Assembly: GCA_964455285.1 (NCBI GenBank)
Contig: CAYVVG010000009.1
Span: 7,155 to 71,154 of the forward strand
From: CAIVAT01 sp964455285
GTDB lineage: Bacteria > Bacteroidota > Bacteroidia > Bacteroidales > FEN-979
DNA: 64,000 bases
Direction: 5' to 3'
The first letter of the stretch is position 1, and the number at the start of each line of letters is the position of its first letter. The position numbers and the translations under genes are program-made. The notes under the pieces were generated by a model. The model was not told where the DNA came from, searched no databases, and worked only from the letters and a program-made list of their open reading frames with translations. Of this stretch, positions 32,588-41,560 are shown one piece after another.

Positions 32588-35386
32588 ATGAAAAGAATGT
32601 TTCTGCTGTTTCTTGTTGTGACCGTGGCATGCCTGCCGGTCATGGCCCAGGACAAAGCCGATCTGAAGATCGAATTCGAAAAATACACGCTGTCGAACGG
32701 CCTCGACGTGATCCTTCACATCGACCGGTCGGATCCCATCGTTGCCCTTGCCATCCAGTTCCATGTCGGGTCGAACCGCGAAACGGAAGGTCATACCGGG
32801 TTCGCCCACCTGTTCGAGCACATGATGTTCCAGCGGTCGGAGAATGTGGGCGAAGATCAGTTTTTCAAGATCATCCAGAATACCGGTGGCACCCTGAACG
32901 GAGGGACGAACAATGATGCCACGACCTATTACGAGATCGTGCCCAAAAATGCGCTGGAGAAGATCCTGTGGATGGAGTCGGACCGGATGGGTTACATGAT
33001 CAACACCGTTACGGAGAAAGCGTTCAACATTCAGCAAAACGTGGTCCAGAATGAGAAGAGGCAATCATACGACAACCAGCCCTACGGATTCTCCCAGGTG
33101 GTGGTTGCCAACAACCTCTATCCCAAGGGGCATCCTTACAGCTGGACCGTGATCGGCGAAATGCAGGACCTCAAAAATGCCACTGTGGACGATGTCAAGG
33201 CGTTCCACGAAAAATTCTATATTCCCAACAACGCGACCCTCGTCCTGGCGGGCGATTTCGAAAAGGATCAAGCAAAAGCACTGATTAACAAATATTTCGG
33301 CGAGATCAAGCGGGGCGGAAATGTCACGGATCCCATTCCGATGCCCGTGACCCTCGAAAAGAGCCGTAAAGTTTTCCATGAGGATAATTTTGCCAAAGCC
33401 GCCCAGTTCCGGATGATCTGGCCGACGGTCGAATCCTATCACGACGACGCCTATGCCCTGGATTACCTTGCCCAGTTGCTGTCGCGCGGCAAGAAGGCCC
33501 CGCTGTACAAAGTACTGGAGAAGGAGAAGCAACAGTCGTCGAGCCAGCGGGCATATCACAACACGCTTGAACTCGCGGGATCCCTTGTGATCATGGCCAC
33601 CGCCAACGAAGGTGTCAGCCTCAGCGATATCGAAAAGAGTATATTCGAAGCCTTCGCGCGGTTCGAAAAAGAGGGGATCACCGACGACGATGTGGAACGC
33701 ATCAAGGCAAGCCAGGAAACCGATTTCTACAATGGTATCAGCAGCATCCTTGGAAAATCTTTCCAGCTGGCGTATTACAACGAACGGAAGGGGGATCCGG
33801 GTTATTACAGAACCGACATAGCCCGCCTGAAAGCGGTTACCAAAGCCGACATCCTCCGGGTGTATGACAAATACATCAAAAACAGGCCCTACCTTGCGGT
33901 CAGCTTTGTCCCCAAAGGACAGCCGGACATGGTGGCAGCGGGCTCCGTCAGGGCGGCGATCACCGAAGAGAAAATATCGGAAGCCACGCAGGTCGAAATA
34001 AAAGACAAGACGGAAGAGCCGATCGTAAAGACGAAAACCACCGTCGACCGTTCCGTCATGCCGGCCGACGGACCCGATCCCTCGCTGGTACTTCCCGGGG
34101 TTTGGCAGGACAAGACAACCAACGGCATCCGGGTACTGGGCATCGAGGATTCCGAACTCCCCCTGGTGGAGTTCTCGATCGAGATGAAAGGCGGGCACCT
34201 GCTGGATCCTCCCGGCAAACCCGGTATCGCCAACCTGGTCTGTGAACTGATGACGGAAGGCACGAAGAACAGGACTCCCCTGGAACTTGAGGAAGAGATT
34301 GACCGGCTGGGCGCTTCCATCAACCTCAATGCCGGGAACAATTCGATCACCCTTTCGGCAAATTGCCTTGCGCGCAACTTCGATAAGGTGATGGCCCTTG
34401 CCCGTGAGATCCTGCTTGAGCCACGGTGGGATGAAGCGGAGTTCGCCCTGGCCAAAACCCGGATCCTCAATGTTATCAAGAGACAGAAAGCCAGTCCCGC
34501 AACTTTGGCACGCAACGAGTTCAACCTGCGGATCTATGGCAAAGACCATATTTTCGCCACTGATCGCCTGGGTACCGAAGAATCGGTCAAAGCGATCACG
34601 CTTGATGATCTCCGTAACTTTTACAGCCGTTGCTTCTCTCCTGCGGTTGCGACCTGCCAGGTGGCTGGAAATGTAACGCACGAAAAGGTGATGGCCGCAC
34701 TCATGCCCCTGGCCGGCGTGTGGAAGACCCGCGAGGTGGTGTTCCCCTCCTACCCGATTCCCGCCGGTCCGCAAACTCCCACAGTCATCCTGGTCGATGT
34801 GCCGGGCGCCAAACAATCGGTGATCAGCATCGGTCGCCTCGGGCTTGCGAGGCAGGAGGCGGACTTTTTTCCGGCGACCCTGGCGAACTACAAGCTGGGA
34901 GGGTCATTCAACGGCAATGTGAACCTGGTGCTGCGGGAAGAGAAAGGATACACTTACGGCGCCCGGACCGGGTTCAGCGGCGGTATCGTGTCGGGTATCT
35001 TCACGGCCGGCGCCAATGTTCGGTCTTCGGCAACCGCCGAATCGGTTAGTATTTTCCGGGATCTGATGGCCCGGTACCCGAAAGAGTTCAGCAACGATGA
35101 CCTGGAATTCACGCGGAATTCGATGCTCAAAAGCTATGCGCGACAGTTCGAAACCCTGGGTGCAAAACTGGGCATGCTGAGCGAGATCAACCTGTATCAG
35201 CTCCCGGCGGATTATGTGAAACAGGAGCAGGCGGCGATCCGAAACCTCACGATCGACCAGGTCAGGCAATTGACTGCCAAATACATAAACCCCGATAAAA
35301 TGTTTTATGTGGTAGCCGGCGACGCTGAAACCCAGCTGGAACCGCTGTCGAAGATCGGATTGGGGACTCCCGTGGTGATCAAGTGA
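32588..35386 (+). CDS. Exported M16 family zinc peptidase
   Basis: This 932-aa protein has a signal peptide (MKRMFLLFLVVTVACLPVMA) and four M16-type half domains in two copies. The N-terminal copy has the inverted zinc motif HxxEH in TGFAHLFEHMMFQRSEN, with a distal Glu in NVVQNEKRQSYDN. The C-terminal copy lacks HxxEH (IANLVCELMTEG), as in the inactive half of such enzymes. The start at 32588 gives the signal peptide; upstream open codons are antisense to sufS. It probably degrades peptides in the periplasm. The stop codon again lies in a GTGACGC-type repeat start. Confidence 0.93.
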   Translation: MKRMFLLFLVVTVACLPVMAQDKADLKIEFEKYTLSNGLDVILHIDRSDPIVALAIQFHVGSNRETEGHTGFAHLFEHMMFQRSENVGEDQFFKIIQNTGGTLNGGTNNDATTYYEIVPKNALEKILWMESDRMGYMINTVTEKAFNIQQNVVQNEKRQSYDNQPYGFSQVVVANNLYPKGHPYSWTVIGEMQDLKNATVDDVKAFHEKFYIPNNATLVLAGDFEKDQAKALINKYFGEIKRGGNVTDPIPMPVTLEKSRKVFHEDNFAKAAQFRMIWPTVESYHDDAYALDYLAQLLSRGKKAPLYKVLEKEKQQSSSQRAYHNTLELAGSLVIMATANEGVSLSDIEKSIFEAFARFEKEGITDDDVERIKASQETDFYNGISSILGKSFQLAYYNERKGDPGYYRTDIARLKAVTKADILRVYDKYIKNRPYLAVSFVPKGQPDMVAAGSVRAAITEEKISEATQVEIKDKTEEPIVKTKTTVDRSVMPADGPDPSLVLPGVWQDKTTNGIRVLGIEDSELPLVEFSIEMKGGHLLDPPGKPGIANLVCELMTEGTKNRTPLELEEEIDRLGASINLNAGNNSITLSANCLARNFDKVMALAREILLEPRWDEAEFALAKTRILNVIKRQKASPATLARNEFNLRIYGKDHIFATDRLGTEESVKAITLDDLRNFYSRCFSPAVATCQVAGNVTHEKVMAALMPLAGVWKTREVVFPSYPIPAGPQTPTVILVDVPGAKQSVISIGRLGLARQEADFFPATLANYKLGGSFNGNVNLVLREEKGYTYGARTGFSGGIVSGIFTAGANVRSSATAESVSIFRDLMARYPKEFSNDDLEFTRNSMLKSYARQFETLGAKLGMLSEINLYQLPADYVKQEQAAIRNLTIDQVRQLTAKYINPDKMFYVVAGDAETQLEPLSKIGLGTPVVIK

Positions 35387-35399
35387 CGCGTGACGGGTA

Positions 35400-36806
35400 T
35401 CAGATCCTGGTCAGATCGATCCTGAACTCCACCGGGTGTTCCGGTGTGCTGCAATGAAGCACGCACTGTTCACAAATCTGGAGTTCCCCCTGCAGGCGTT
35501 TTTTCACCATGTCTTCGATCCGTTGCCGCAACTGCGGGATGGCAATCCTCGACACCACCTCATCGGCGAAGGCGAACATCAGAAGCATGCGCGCCGTATC
35601 CTCACCGATCCCCCGCTGACGAAGGTAGAAGAGGGAATCGGCATCCAGTTGTCCGGTGGTGGAGCCATGGGAGCACTTGACGTCGTCGTTGTAGATCTCC
35701 AGGAAGGGTTTGGAATTGACCCGGGCCGTGTCGGTCAGAAGAATATTCCGGTTGCTCTGCCGGGCATCGGTACCCGCAGCCTCCTGGCGCACAAGCACAT
35801 GCCCGTTGAAAATTCCGTGCGCCTGCTCGTCGAGGATCCCTTTGAAAGTCTCGCGGCTGGTACATCCCGGTGAAGCATGATCGACGAACACATGGTTGTC
35901 GATGTGCTGTTTCCGGTCCATCAGGTACAACCCGAAAATATTGGCATTACCGCCCGGCCCGTCGAACAGCACCCGGATGTTGTTGCGCAGCAATCCTCCG
36001 TTGAGTGATAGGTAATGTGATTCCAGGGAAGCCGATGCCTCCATCCGGAAACAGACGGTGCTGACCAGGGTGCTTTCGTTGTTCAGGTTCTGCAGTTTGT
36101 AATGATCCAGCACGGCCCCCTCTCCCAGGCAGATCTCGGTGACGATGTTGGAAAAACTGGCTTCATGGTTGTATGAATCGTCGCAATGGACGATGGATAG
36201 ACTGGCCCCTGCGCCGACCACAATCAGGTTCCTGGATTGAAGGAAGAGGCTTGTTTCGTGGTGGATCACATTGATCAGTTGCACGGGCCGGGGGCTCTTC
36301 ACCCGGTTGGGAACGTAGATGAATATTCCGTCCTGGGCAAAAGCGGTGTTAAGCGCAGTAAAGCCGTCGGTAACGGTTCGTGCGACCGTGCCGTAATATC
36401 GTTCCACCAGGTCGGGAAACTGGATCCTGGCTTCAGCCAGGCTGCCCATGATGATCCCGTTGCCCAGTACCATCAAAGGAACGTCTTTCGAAACGTGCCA
36501 ACCGTTGAGCTGGCCGATCACGGCGGTATCGAGATGCGGAATATTGCACCGGAAAACCTTCTGGACATCATCCACGGGAAGAGGGGCCAGGTGGTAATCG
36601 TAACCCCTTTTAAAACTCTGCGAGAAGTCGGTGAGCCTCCATGATTCCAGGGTTGTATCGGGAAATCCCAGTTGACTGAAATCGGCCATGGCCCGGTCTC
36701 GGATTGCGGCCATCGCGGGGGTGTCATGGGCCGTCAGCAGGGACCGGTTCTCCCGGTAAACCGTTTCGAAGCGTTCCCGGGTAATGGGTTTTTGCGATGG
36801 GTTCAT
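35400..36806 (-). CDS. sufD: Fe-S assembly scaffold protein SufD
   Basis: This 468-aa subunit of the SufBC2D scaffold has a helical N-terminus (about residues 1-110) followed by the SufBD beta-helix core. Recognisable parts are GAVLDHYKLQNLNNESTLVS, DHASPGCTSRETFKGILDEQ, and VKCSHGSTTGQLDADSLFYL with the conserved His used in the SufB-D interface. The ATG overlaps the sufC stop by 4 nt (ATGA), indicating coupling. Length is typical. It is the last gene of the sufBCD operon in this window. Confidence 0.95.
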   Translation of the reverse strand: MNPSQKPITRERFETVYRENRSLLTAHDTPAMAAIRDRAMADFSQLGFPDTTLESWRLTDFSQSFKRGYDYHLAPLPVDDVQKVFRCNIPHLDTAVIGQLNGWHVSKDVPLMVLGNGIIMGSLAEARIQFPDLVERYYGTVARTVTDGFTALNTAFAQDGIFIYVPNRVKSPRPVQLINVIHHETSLFLQSRNLIVVGAGASLSIVHCDDSYNHEASFSNIVTEICLGEGAVLDHYKLQNLNNESTLVSTVCFRMEASASLESHYLSLNGGLLRNNIRVLFDGPGGNANIFGLYLMDRKQHIDNHVFVDHASPGCTSRETFKGILDEQAHGIFNGHVLVRQEAAGTDARQSNRNILLTDTARVNSKPFLEIYNDDVKCSHGSTTGQLDADSLFYLRQRGIGEDTARMLLMFAFADEVVSRIAIPQLRQRIEDMVKKRLQGELQICEQCVLHCSTPEHPVEFRIDLTRI

Positions 36807-37555
36807 TCCTGCTCCTTCCTTATCCAGTCGTACCCCTTTTCTTCCAACTCAAGCGCCAGCTCCTTGCCGCCCGATTTCACGATCCTTCCTTCAAAAAGAA
36901 CATGCACGAAATCGGGCACGATATAATCGAGCAGCCGCTGGTAATGGGTGATCACCACAAAGGCGTTGTCGGGCCTGCGCAGCTTGTTGACCCCGTTGGC
37001 CACGATGCGCAGGGCATCGATATCCAGTCCGGAGTCGGTTTCGTCGAGTATGGCCAGCGTGGGTTCGAGCATGGCCATCTGGAATATCTCGTTCTTCTTT
37101 TTTTCGCCCCCCGAGAATCCTTCGTTCACCGACCGGTTGGTCAGGTTCGAGGTAATCTCCACCAACCTTTTTTTCTCATCCATGAGCCGCAGGAAGTCAC
37201 CCCCCGAAAGAGGATCCATGCCTTTGTACTGACGGATCTCGTTGACGGCGGTCCTCATAAAGTTGGTAATGCTGACTCCGGGGATCTCGACCGGGTACTG
37301 AAAGCCCAGAAAGATGCCCTCCCTCGCCCGGTCCTCGACCGGGAGTTTGAGCAATGGTTTCCCCATGTACAGGATCTCGCCGGAGGTAACTTCAAACACC
37401 TCCCGGCCTGCGATCACCGATGCCAGCGTACTTTTCCCGGTGCCGTTCGGCCCCATGATGGCATGCACCTCGCCTTTTTTCACCTCGAGGCTGACACCCT
37501 TTAAAATTTCCCGGTCCTTTATCCCGGCATGCAAGTCTTTGATCTGTAACAACAT
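36803..37555 (-). CDS. sufC: Fe-S assembly ATPase SufC
   Basis: This 250-aa ABC-type ATPase drives conformational change in the SufBCD scaffold. Walker A is GPNGTGKSTLAS, the signature is FSGGEKKKNEIFQ, Walker B is LAILDETDSGLD, and the switch His is in NAFVVITHYQRLLDYI. Size is standard. It follows sufB after a 58-nt spacer with a 14-bp direct repeat and overlaps sufD. It is a cytoplasmic enzyme without a membrane domain. Confidence 0.97.
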   Translation of the reverse strand: MLLQIKDLHAGIKDREILKGVSLEVKKGEVHAIMGPNGTGKSTLASVIAGREVFEVTSGEILYMGKPLLKLPVEDRAREGIFLGFQYPVEIPGVSITNFMRTAVNEIRQYKGMDPLSGGDFLRLMDEKKRLVEITSNLTNRSVNEGFSGGEKKKNEIFQMAMLEPTLAILDETDSGLDIDALRIVANGVNKLRRPDNAFVVITHYQRLLDYIVPDFVHVLFEGRIVKSGGKELALELEEKGYDWIRKEQE

Positions 37556-37579
37556 AATATCTATATCAATTGGCTTACT

Positions 37580-37611
37580 TCCTTCAAATCGTTCATCTTA
37601 AATCGTTCATC
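37580..37611. repeat. Short direct repeat in the sufB-sufC spacer
   Basis: On the minus strand, GATGAACGATTTAA and GATGAACGATTTGA are adjacent 14-bp copies (twice the 7-bp period seen elsewhere), just after the sufB TAA. Confidence 0.7.
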
Positions 37612-37613
37612 CT

Positions 37614-39062
37614 TTATCCCACACTCCCCTCGAGCGAAACCGACAACAGTTTCTGCGCCTCGACTGCAAACTCCATCGGAAGTTGCTTCAGCACTTCGCG
37701 GGCATAGCCGTTCACGATCAGGCCGATGGCGTTTTCGGCCGAAATTCCGCGTTGCTGGCAATAAAAAAGCTGGTCTTCCGAAATTTTCGAAGTCGTGGCT
37801 TCGTGTTCCACAACCGACGACTTGTTATCGACCTGGATATACGGATAGGTGTGCGCCCCGCAGTGAGATCCAAGCAGGAGTGAATCGCACTGGCTGTAGT
37901 TGCGTGCATTCAGGGCGTTCTTCGAAATGCGCACCAGTCCGCGGTAGGAGTTGTTGCTGAAGCCGGCTGAGATACCCTTGGAGATAATCGTACTTCGCGT
38001 GTTCCTGCCGAGGTGGATCATCTTGGTGCCGGTATCGGCCTGCTGCCGGTTATTGGTGACGGCTACGGAGTAAAACTCGCCCACCGAGTGGTCTCCCAGC
38101 AGGATGCATCCGGGGTATTTCCAGGTGATGGCCGACCCGGTCTCAACCTGGGTCCAGCTGATCTTCGAATTACTACCCTTGCAGATGCCCCGCTTGGTGA
38201 CAAAATTGTAGATCCCTCCTTTGCCGTTCTTGTCGCCCGGGTACCAGTTCTGAACCGTCGAGTACTTCACCTCCGCATCTTTCAGTGCCACGATCTCAAC
38301 AATGGCGGCATGCAGCTGGTTTTCGTCGCGCCTGGGGGCGGTGCAGCCTTCCATGTAACTCACGTAGGCCCCTTCGTCGGCAACGATGAGCGTCCGCTCA
38401 AACTGCCCGGTATTTGCGGCATTGATCCGGAAATAGGTCGACAACTCCATTGGGCATCGCACCCCTTTGGGGATATAGCAAAAGGATCCGTCGCTGAATA
38501 CAGCCGAGTTCAGGGCTGCAAAGAAGTTGTCGGTATGAGGAACTACAGAACCCATGTACTGTCGCACCAGATCGGGATGCTGCTGAACCGCTTCGCTGAA
38601 GGAACAGAAAATGATGCCCTGTTTGGAAAGGGTTTCCGAAAATGTGGTCTTGACCGACACGCTGTCCATGACCGCATCGACCGCCACACCCGTGAGCCTT
38701 TTCTGCTCCTCCAGCGAAATTCCCAGTTTGTCGAAGGTCGCCAGGAGCTCGGGGTCAACTTCGTCCAGGCTGTCGGGTTCCTTTTTATTTTTCGGAGCGG
38801 CGTAATATATGATATCCTGGAATGGAATGGGATCTATGTGAAGGTGAGCCCAGGAGGGCTGTTTCATGGTCAGCCAGTGGCGGTAAGCTTTCAAACGGAA
38901 TTCCAGGAGGAATTCGGGTTCGTTCTTTTTAGCCGATATATAGCGGATGGTCTCTTCCGACAATCCCGGCGGGGCGAATTCCGTGTCGATATCCGTTACA
39001 AAACCGTATTTGTAATCTCCCTGTGTTACTTCGTCCAGGATGTTGTTGGCCTGGTTCTCCAT
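37614..39062 (-). CDS. sufB: Fe-S assembly scaffold protein SufB
   Basis: This 482-aa main scaffold subunit is where the nascent cluster is built. Visible signatures are PKGVRCPMELSTYFRINAAN, YMEGCTAPRRDENQLHAAIV, and the C-terminal EHEATTSKISEDQLFYCQQR with the glutamate and His shared with SufD. The ATG at 39062 (MENQANN) gives the usual length; an in-frame upstream start would extend into the promoter region. A reverse TATCTTTG box lies at 39129-39136 and a palindrome upstream of it at 39147-39162. First gene of sufBCD. Confidence 0.96.
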   Translation of the reverse strand: MENQANNILDEVTQGDYKYGFVTDIDTEFAPPGLSEETIRYISAKKNEPEFLLEFRLKAYRHWLTMKQPSWAHLHIDPIPFQDIIYYAAPKNKKEPDSLDEVDPELLATFDKLGISLEEQKRLTGVAVDAVMDSVSVKTTFSETLSKQGIIFCSFSEAVQQHPDLVRQYMGSVVPHTDNFFAALNSAVFSDGSFCYIPKGVRCPMELSTYFRINAANTGQFERTLIVADEGAYVSYMEGCTAPRRDENQLHAAIVEIVALKDAEVKYSTVQNWYPGDKNGKGGIYNFVTKRGICKGSNSKISWTQVETGSAITWKYPGCILLGDHSVGEFYSVAVTNNRQQADTGTKMIHLGRNTRSTIISKGISAGFSNNSYRGLVRISKNALNARNYSQCDSLLLGSHCGAHTYPYIQVDNKSSVVEHEATTSKISEDQLFYCQQRGISAENAIGLIVNGYAREVLKQLPMEFAVEAQKLLSVSLEGSVG

Positions 39063-39128
39063 GTATGCGATGTTTATGACAAAATTACTTAAAATCCGGG
39101 GGCGGAAAAGGCCGCGGGAATGATGGTA

Positions 39129-39162
39129 CAAAGATAATGATAATTTAGGTATTCTGATACCT
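39129..39162 (-). promoter_or_regulatory. sufBCD promoter with inverted-repeat operator candidate
   Basis: The minus strand reads TATCTTTG at 39136-39129. Upstream of it, AGGTAT-CAGA-ATACCT (39162-39147) forms perfect 6-bp arms with a 4-nt spacer across the -33 region. The GG...CC order differs from the CC...GG of IscR type II sites, so the regulator is unknown. Confidence 0.5.
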
Positions 39163-39179
39163 TTTTGTGAGCCGTGAAT

Positions 39180-39224
39180 TCCCCTCCCTGTTTGGGGAGG
39201 GGTGGCCGCAGGCCGGGGTGGGGG
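39180..39224. repeat. Dispersed double-hairpin element
   Basis: CCCCTCCCTGTTTGGGGAGGGG forms one hairpin and GGCCGCAGGCC a second, followed by GGGGTGGGG. The same layout in reverse orientation occurs at 23902-23948. It lies between the sufB promoter and the end of the trypsin-like gene. Confidence 0.7.
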
Positions 39225-39238
39225 ATTGTGGATTGGGA

Positions 39239-40282
39239 TCAGGGGCCGGTGTGGAAGAAACTGTCGGGGAAAAAGCCTGACCGGAGGAGATCGTTGCGAT
39301 GGACGTTGAGAAAGGAGAGGATCCGTTCGACGGGTATCACCATATTCAGGCCATAGTGAATATGATCGGACCGGCCGATGAACGGTTCACCCGTGTACGG
39401 CATCCAATCGGGAGTGCGCGGATGTCCCGGTTCCGGTTTCAGATATTCTTCGCGCGTGGATTGAACCGAACTGACCATTCCAACCAGTTCAAGCCCACGG
39501 TTGCCCTGCACCGCAGCAAGCAGGACCCCGCCGCTGTAACCCTTGTTCAACAGCGCGTCAATGAAGAACTCACCCTCTGTCCTGTGAACAGCAGGACTGG
39601 CCATTCCACGGGTCAGGACCAGGTTTCCCATCGGGTATCCCAACACCGTGATCCCGTCGCCCCATTCCAGTGCCATGGCTCTTCCGGCAGGACAGGGGAA
39701 TACATCCAGCGTATCGCGGAGCCCTTCACAACGCGCTCCGAGCAATGCTATATCCGTTTCCATGTCGGCAGCGACCACACCGAACGACCCGCATGCGGAG
39801 AGCCCCGACACCCAGTTTTCCTGCCTGTCGAGCAGGCTGAACCGCTGAACGTACCGGATCGGGTCTTCTCCCTCCGGTTCAAAATATCCGATGAGCGTAT
39901 CGGGTGCCGTCACCACGTGGGCACAGGTAAGCACGGCGACCCGGGAGTTCCGCATTGTCAGGACTGTGCCTGTGCCGAAAACGGTTTCGCTGGTGGTGAT
40001 CACTCCCCAGGCATGTTTCCGGTAGGTTCCCTGCTGCATATGGTATGCGGTGATCCGGTCTTCGCGCCGGAACTGCCAGGTGGTATAGGTTGCAACACTG
40101 TAAACCTTCCTTACCGAACGTGTGATGCGGGAGATTCCCTCTGGCCCGGTGATCGCGTTCACATCGCTTTGGTACCTTCCGGTCGCGACGGGACGATGAT
40201 CCGGGTTAACCTTCCTTTGACCGGCACAGGAAAAAAGGATAGATCCGCACAGCAGCATGGTTGAAAGAAACAGCCGGGGCAT
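39239..40282 (-). CDS. Trypsin-like serine protease lipoprotein
   Basis: This 347-aa exported lipoprotein (signal MPRLFLSTMLLCGSILFSC, with Cys following ILFS) carries a chymotrypsin-fold protease domain. The catalytic residues fit VLTCAHVVTA (His), METDIALLGA (Asp) and LNKGYSGGVLLA (Ser in G-Y-S-G-G). The ATG at 40282 was chosen for its signal peptide and a reverse TATCTTTG box at 40302-40309. No PDZ domain is evident, unlike DegP. The substrate is unknown. It lies upstream of sufBCD on the same strand but with a separate promoter. Confidence 0.75.
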   Translation of the reverse strand: MPRLFLSTMLLCGSILFSCAGQRKVNPDHRPVATGRYQSDVNAITGPEGISRITRSVRKVYSVATYTTWQFRREDRITAYHMQQGTYRKHAWGVITTSETVFGTGTVLTMRNSRVAVLTCAHVVTAPDTLIGYFEPEGEDPIRYVQRFSLLDRQENWVSGLSACGSFGVVAADMETDIALLGARCEGLRDTLDVFPCPAGRAMALEWGDGITVLGYPMGNLVLTRGMASPAVHRTEGEFFIDALLNKGYSGGVLLAAVQGNRGLELVGMVSSVQSTREEYLKPEPGHPRTPDWMPYTGEPFIGRSDHIHYGLNMVIPVERILSFLNVHRNDLLRSGFFPDSFFHTGP

Positions 40283-40301
40283 GAACCATGTATTGATGAT
40301 C

Positions 40302-40309
40302 CAAAGATA
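40302..40309 (-). promoter_or_regulatory. Candidate -7 box TATCTTTG for the protease lipoprotein
   Basis: The reverse strand reads TATCTTTG 19 nt before the ATG at 40282. Confidence 0.5.
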
Positions 40310-40418
40310 ACTTAAATCTCCGCGCTGTTCAACACTTCCGGGATGTTCATCTACCGGAAATTTTCCGGGTAGTCGACGGGATCCGGCTTTTCTTCCCGGT
40401 TCCGGGGAGCCCGGCAAC

Positions 40419-41060
40419 TTACTTCAGCAATTTGAAGGCATGCGTCCATTCATTTTTCAGGAAACCCGGTATGCACCAGAGCATGCACAGCGGTTCGATG
40501 GCGCGGGCCGCTTCGGCACCCCCCATGTCGGCGGTTTCCCACCCGAACTCGTCGAGGATGGCACTTACTTCCTGCCTGGCTTCCGGGTCCTTGCCGCAGA
40601 TGAACATGGTGGGTCTCCCCTGGTCGAACCGGGGGTCGATCATCAAATGGTTCCCCACGCTGTTGAACGCCTTGACGAATTGTATTCCGGGAAAATCCTG
40701 CTGATACCGCTCCATGAGCGATTCATTGGGGCCGGTAAAAAACTGCAACACCCCGTTCACCGGGGGGGTGTCGGCAATGGGATTGGTTGCGTCGATCACG
40801 ATTTTACCCTTCCACTCGCCGGCTCCGGCCATCCGCAGCACCGAAAGAGCGACCGTTCCCTTGGCCGCGAGAACGATCAGATCGCCGTAACGGCCCGTTT
40901 CGGCAAATGTGCCTACCCGGCCCCTGCCGGTTACCCGCCATTCTTCCAGTTTCGAAGGATCGCGCGTCCCCAGCATGACAGGATATCCCTTATTAAGGAA
41001 TCCGTTTCCAAGGACCTGTGCAACCACTCCCGATCCCAAGATTCCAATTTTCTTCTTCAT
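40419..41060 (-). CDS. NAD(P)-binding oxidoreductase (F420-dependent NADP reductase-like)
   Basis: This 213-aa protein has the N-terminal Rossmann motif GILGSGVVAQVLGNGFLNKG followed by LGTRDPSKLEEW, as in the PF03807 group that includes F420-dependent NADP oxidoreductases and bacterial paralogues. A second segment, GKIVIDATNPIADTPPVNGV, fits the same family. Bacteroidota generally lack F420, so the true cofactor is probably NADP(H) and the substrate is unknown. It is not ProC, although ProC shares the fold. It is divergent from sufT. Confidence 0.8.
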   Translation of the reverse strand: MKKKIGILGSGVVAQVLGNGFLNKGYPVMLGTRDPSKLEEWRVTGRGRVGTFAETGRYGDLIVLAAKGTVALSVLRMAGAGEWKGKIVIDATNPIADTPPVNGVLQFFTGPNESLMERYQQDFPGIQFVKAFNSVGNHLMIDPRFDQGRPTMFICGKDPEARQEVSAILDEFGWETADMGGAEAARAIEPLCMLWCIPGFLKNEWTHAFKLLK

Positions 41061-41197
41061 ACGATTCAGTTATAATAAGACAGAAAACATAAATCATTAA
41101 TCCTGAGCAAAAATAGTTTTTTATTTAATTTGATTCTAAATAAAATCAGGTAATTTTTGCGGAGTGAAGGTCCGGGAAACGATAACTACTTTCCCCT

Positions 41198-41205
41198 TAT
41201 CTTTG
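41198..41205 (+). promoter_or_regulatory. Candidate -7 box TATCTTTG for sufT-dxs
   Basis: TATCTTTG lies 10 nt before the sufT ATG at 41216. Confidence 0.55.
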
Positions 41206-41215
41206 CAAAAAAAAC

Positions 41216-41548
41216 ATGGAATCGTCAGCCCAGACCAACCAGTCCCCATTCGAAGCCAGTGTGATCGCCGCACTCCGTTCGGTATATGATCCCGAAATCC
41301 CGGTAAACATATACGATCTGGGATTGATCTACAACCTGACGATCAGCGGGCCCTCCAACGATGTTTCCATCCTGATGACACTGACCACGCCCAATTGCCC
41401 GGTGGCGGAGGACATGCCTTCGCAGGTAAAGGAAGCGGTGGAATCTGTGGCGGGCGCCGGTAAGGTCACCGTTGAGCTTACCTTTGATCCTCCCTGGGAT
41501 AAAGACATGCTGTCCGAATCGGCACTCCTGGAACTTGGCCTGTTATAA
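41216..41548 (+). CDS. sufT: SUF-associated MIP18/DUF59 protein
   Basis: This 110-aa protein of the MIP18/PaaD-like (DUF59) family, often called SufT in SUF operons, helps Fe-S cluster maturation. The family core is VYDPEIPVNIYDLGLIYNL, followed by MTLTTPNCPVAEDMP with the conserved Cys and TFDPPWDKDMLSE near the end. Length is standard. It is 12 nt upstream of dxs, so the two are one transcription unit, linking cluster assembly to isoprenoid synthesis, whose IspG and IspH are Fe-S enzymes. Confidence 0.9.
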   Translation: MESSAQTNQSPFEASVIAALRSVYDPEIPVNIYDLGLIYNLTISGPSNDVSILMTLTTPNCPVAEDMPSQVKEAVESVAGAGKVTVELTFDPPWDKDMLSESALLELGLL

Positions 41549-41560
41549 CCTATTCCTGCA

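Noticed and set aside
40419..41060. Pyrroline-5-carboxylate reductase (ProC) partner for HypD
   Set aside because: It shares only the Rossmann start; the later motif (IVIDATNPIAD) fits F420/NADP oxidoreductase-like proteins instead.
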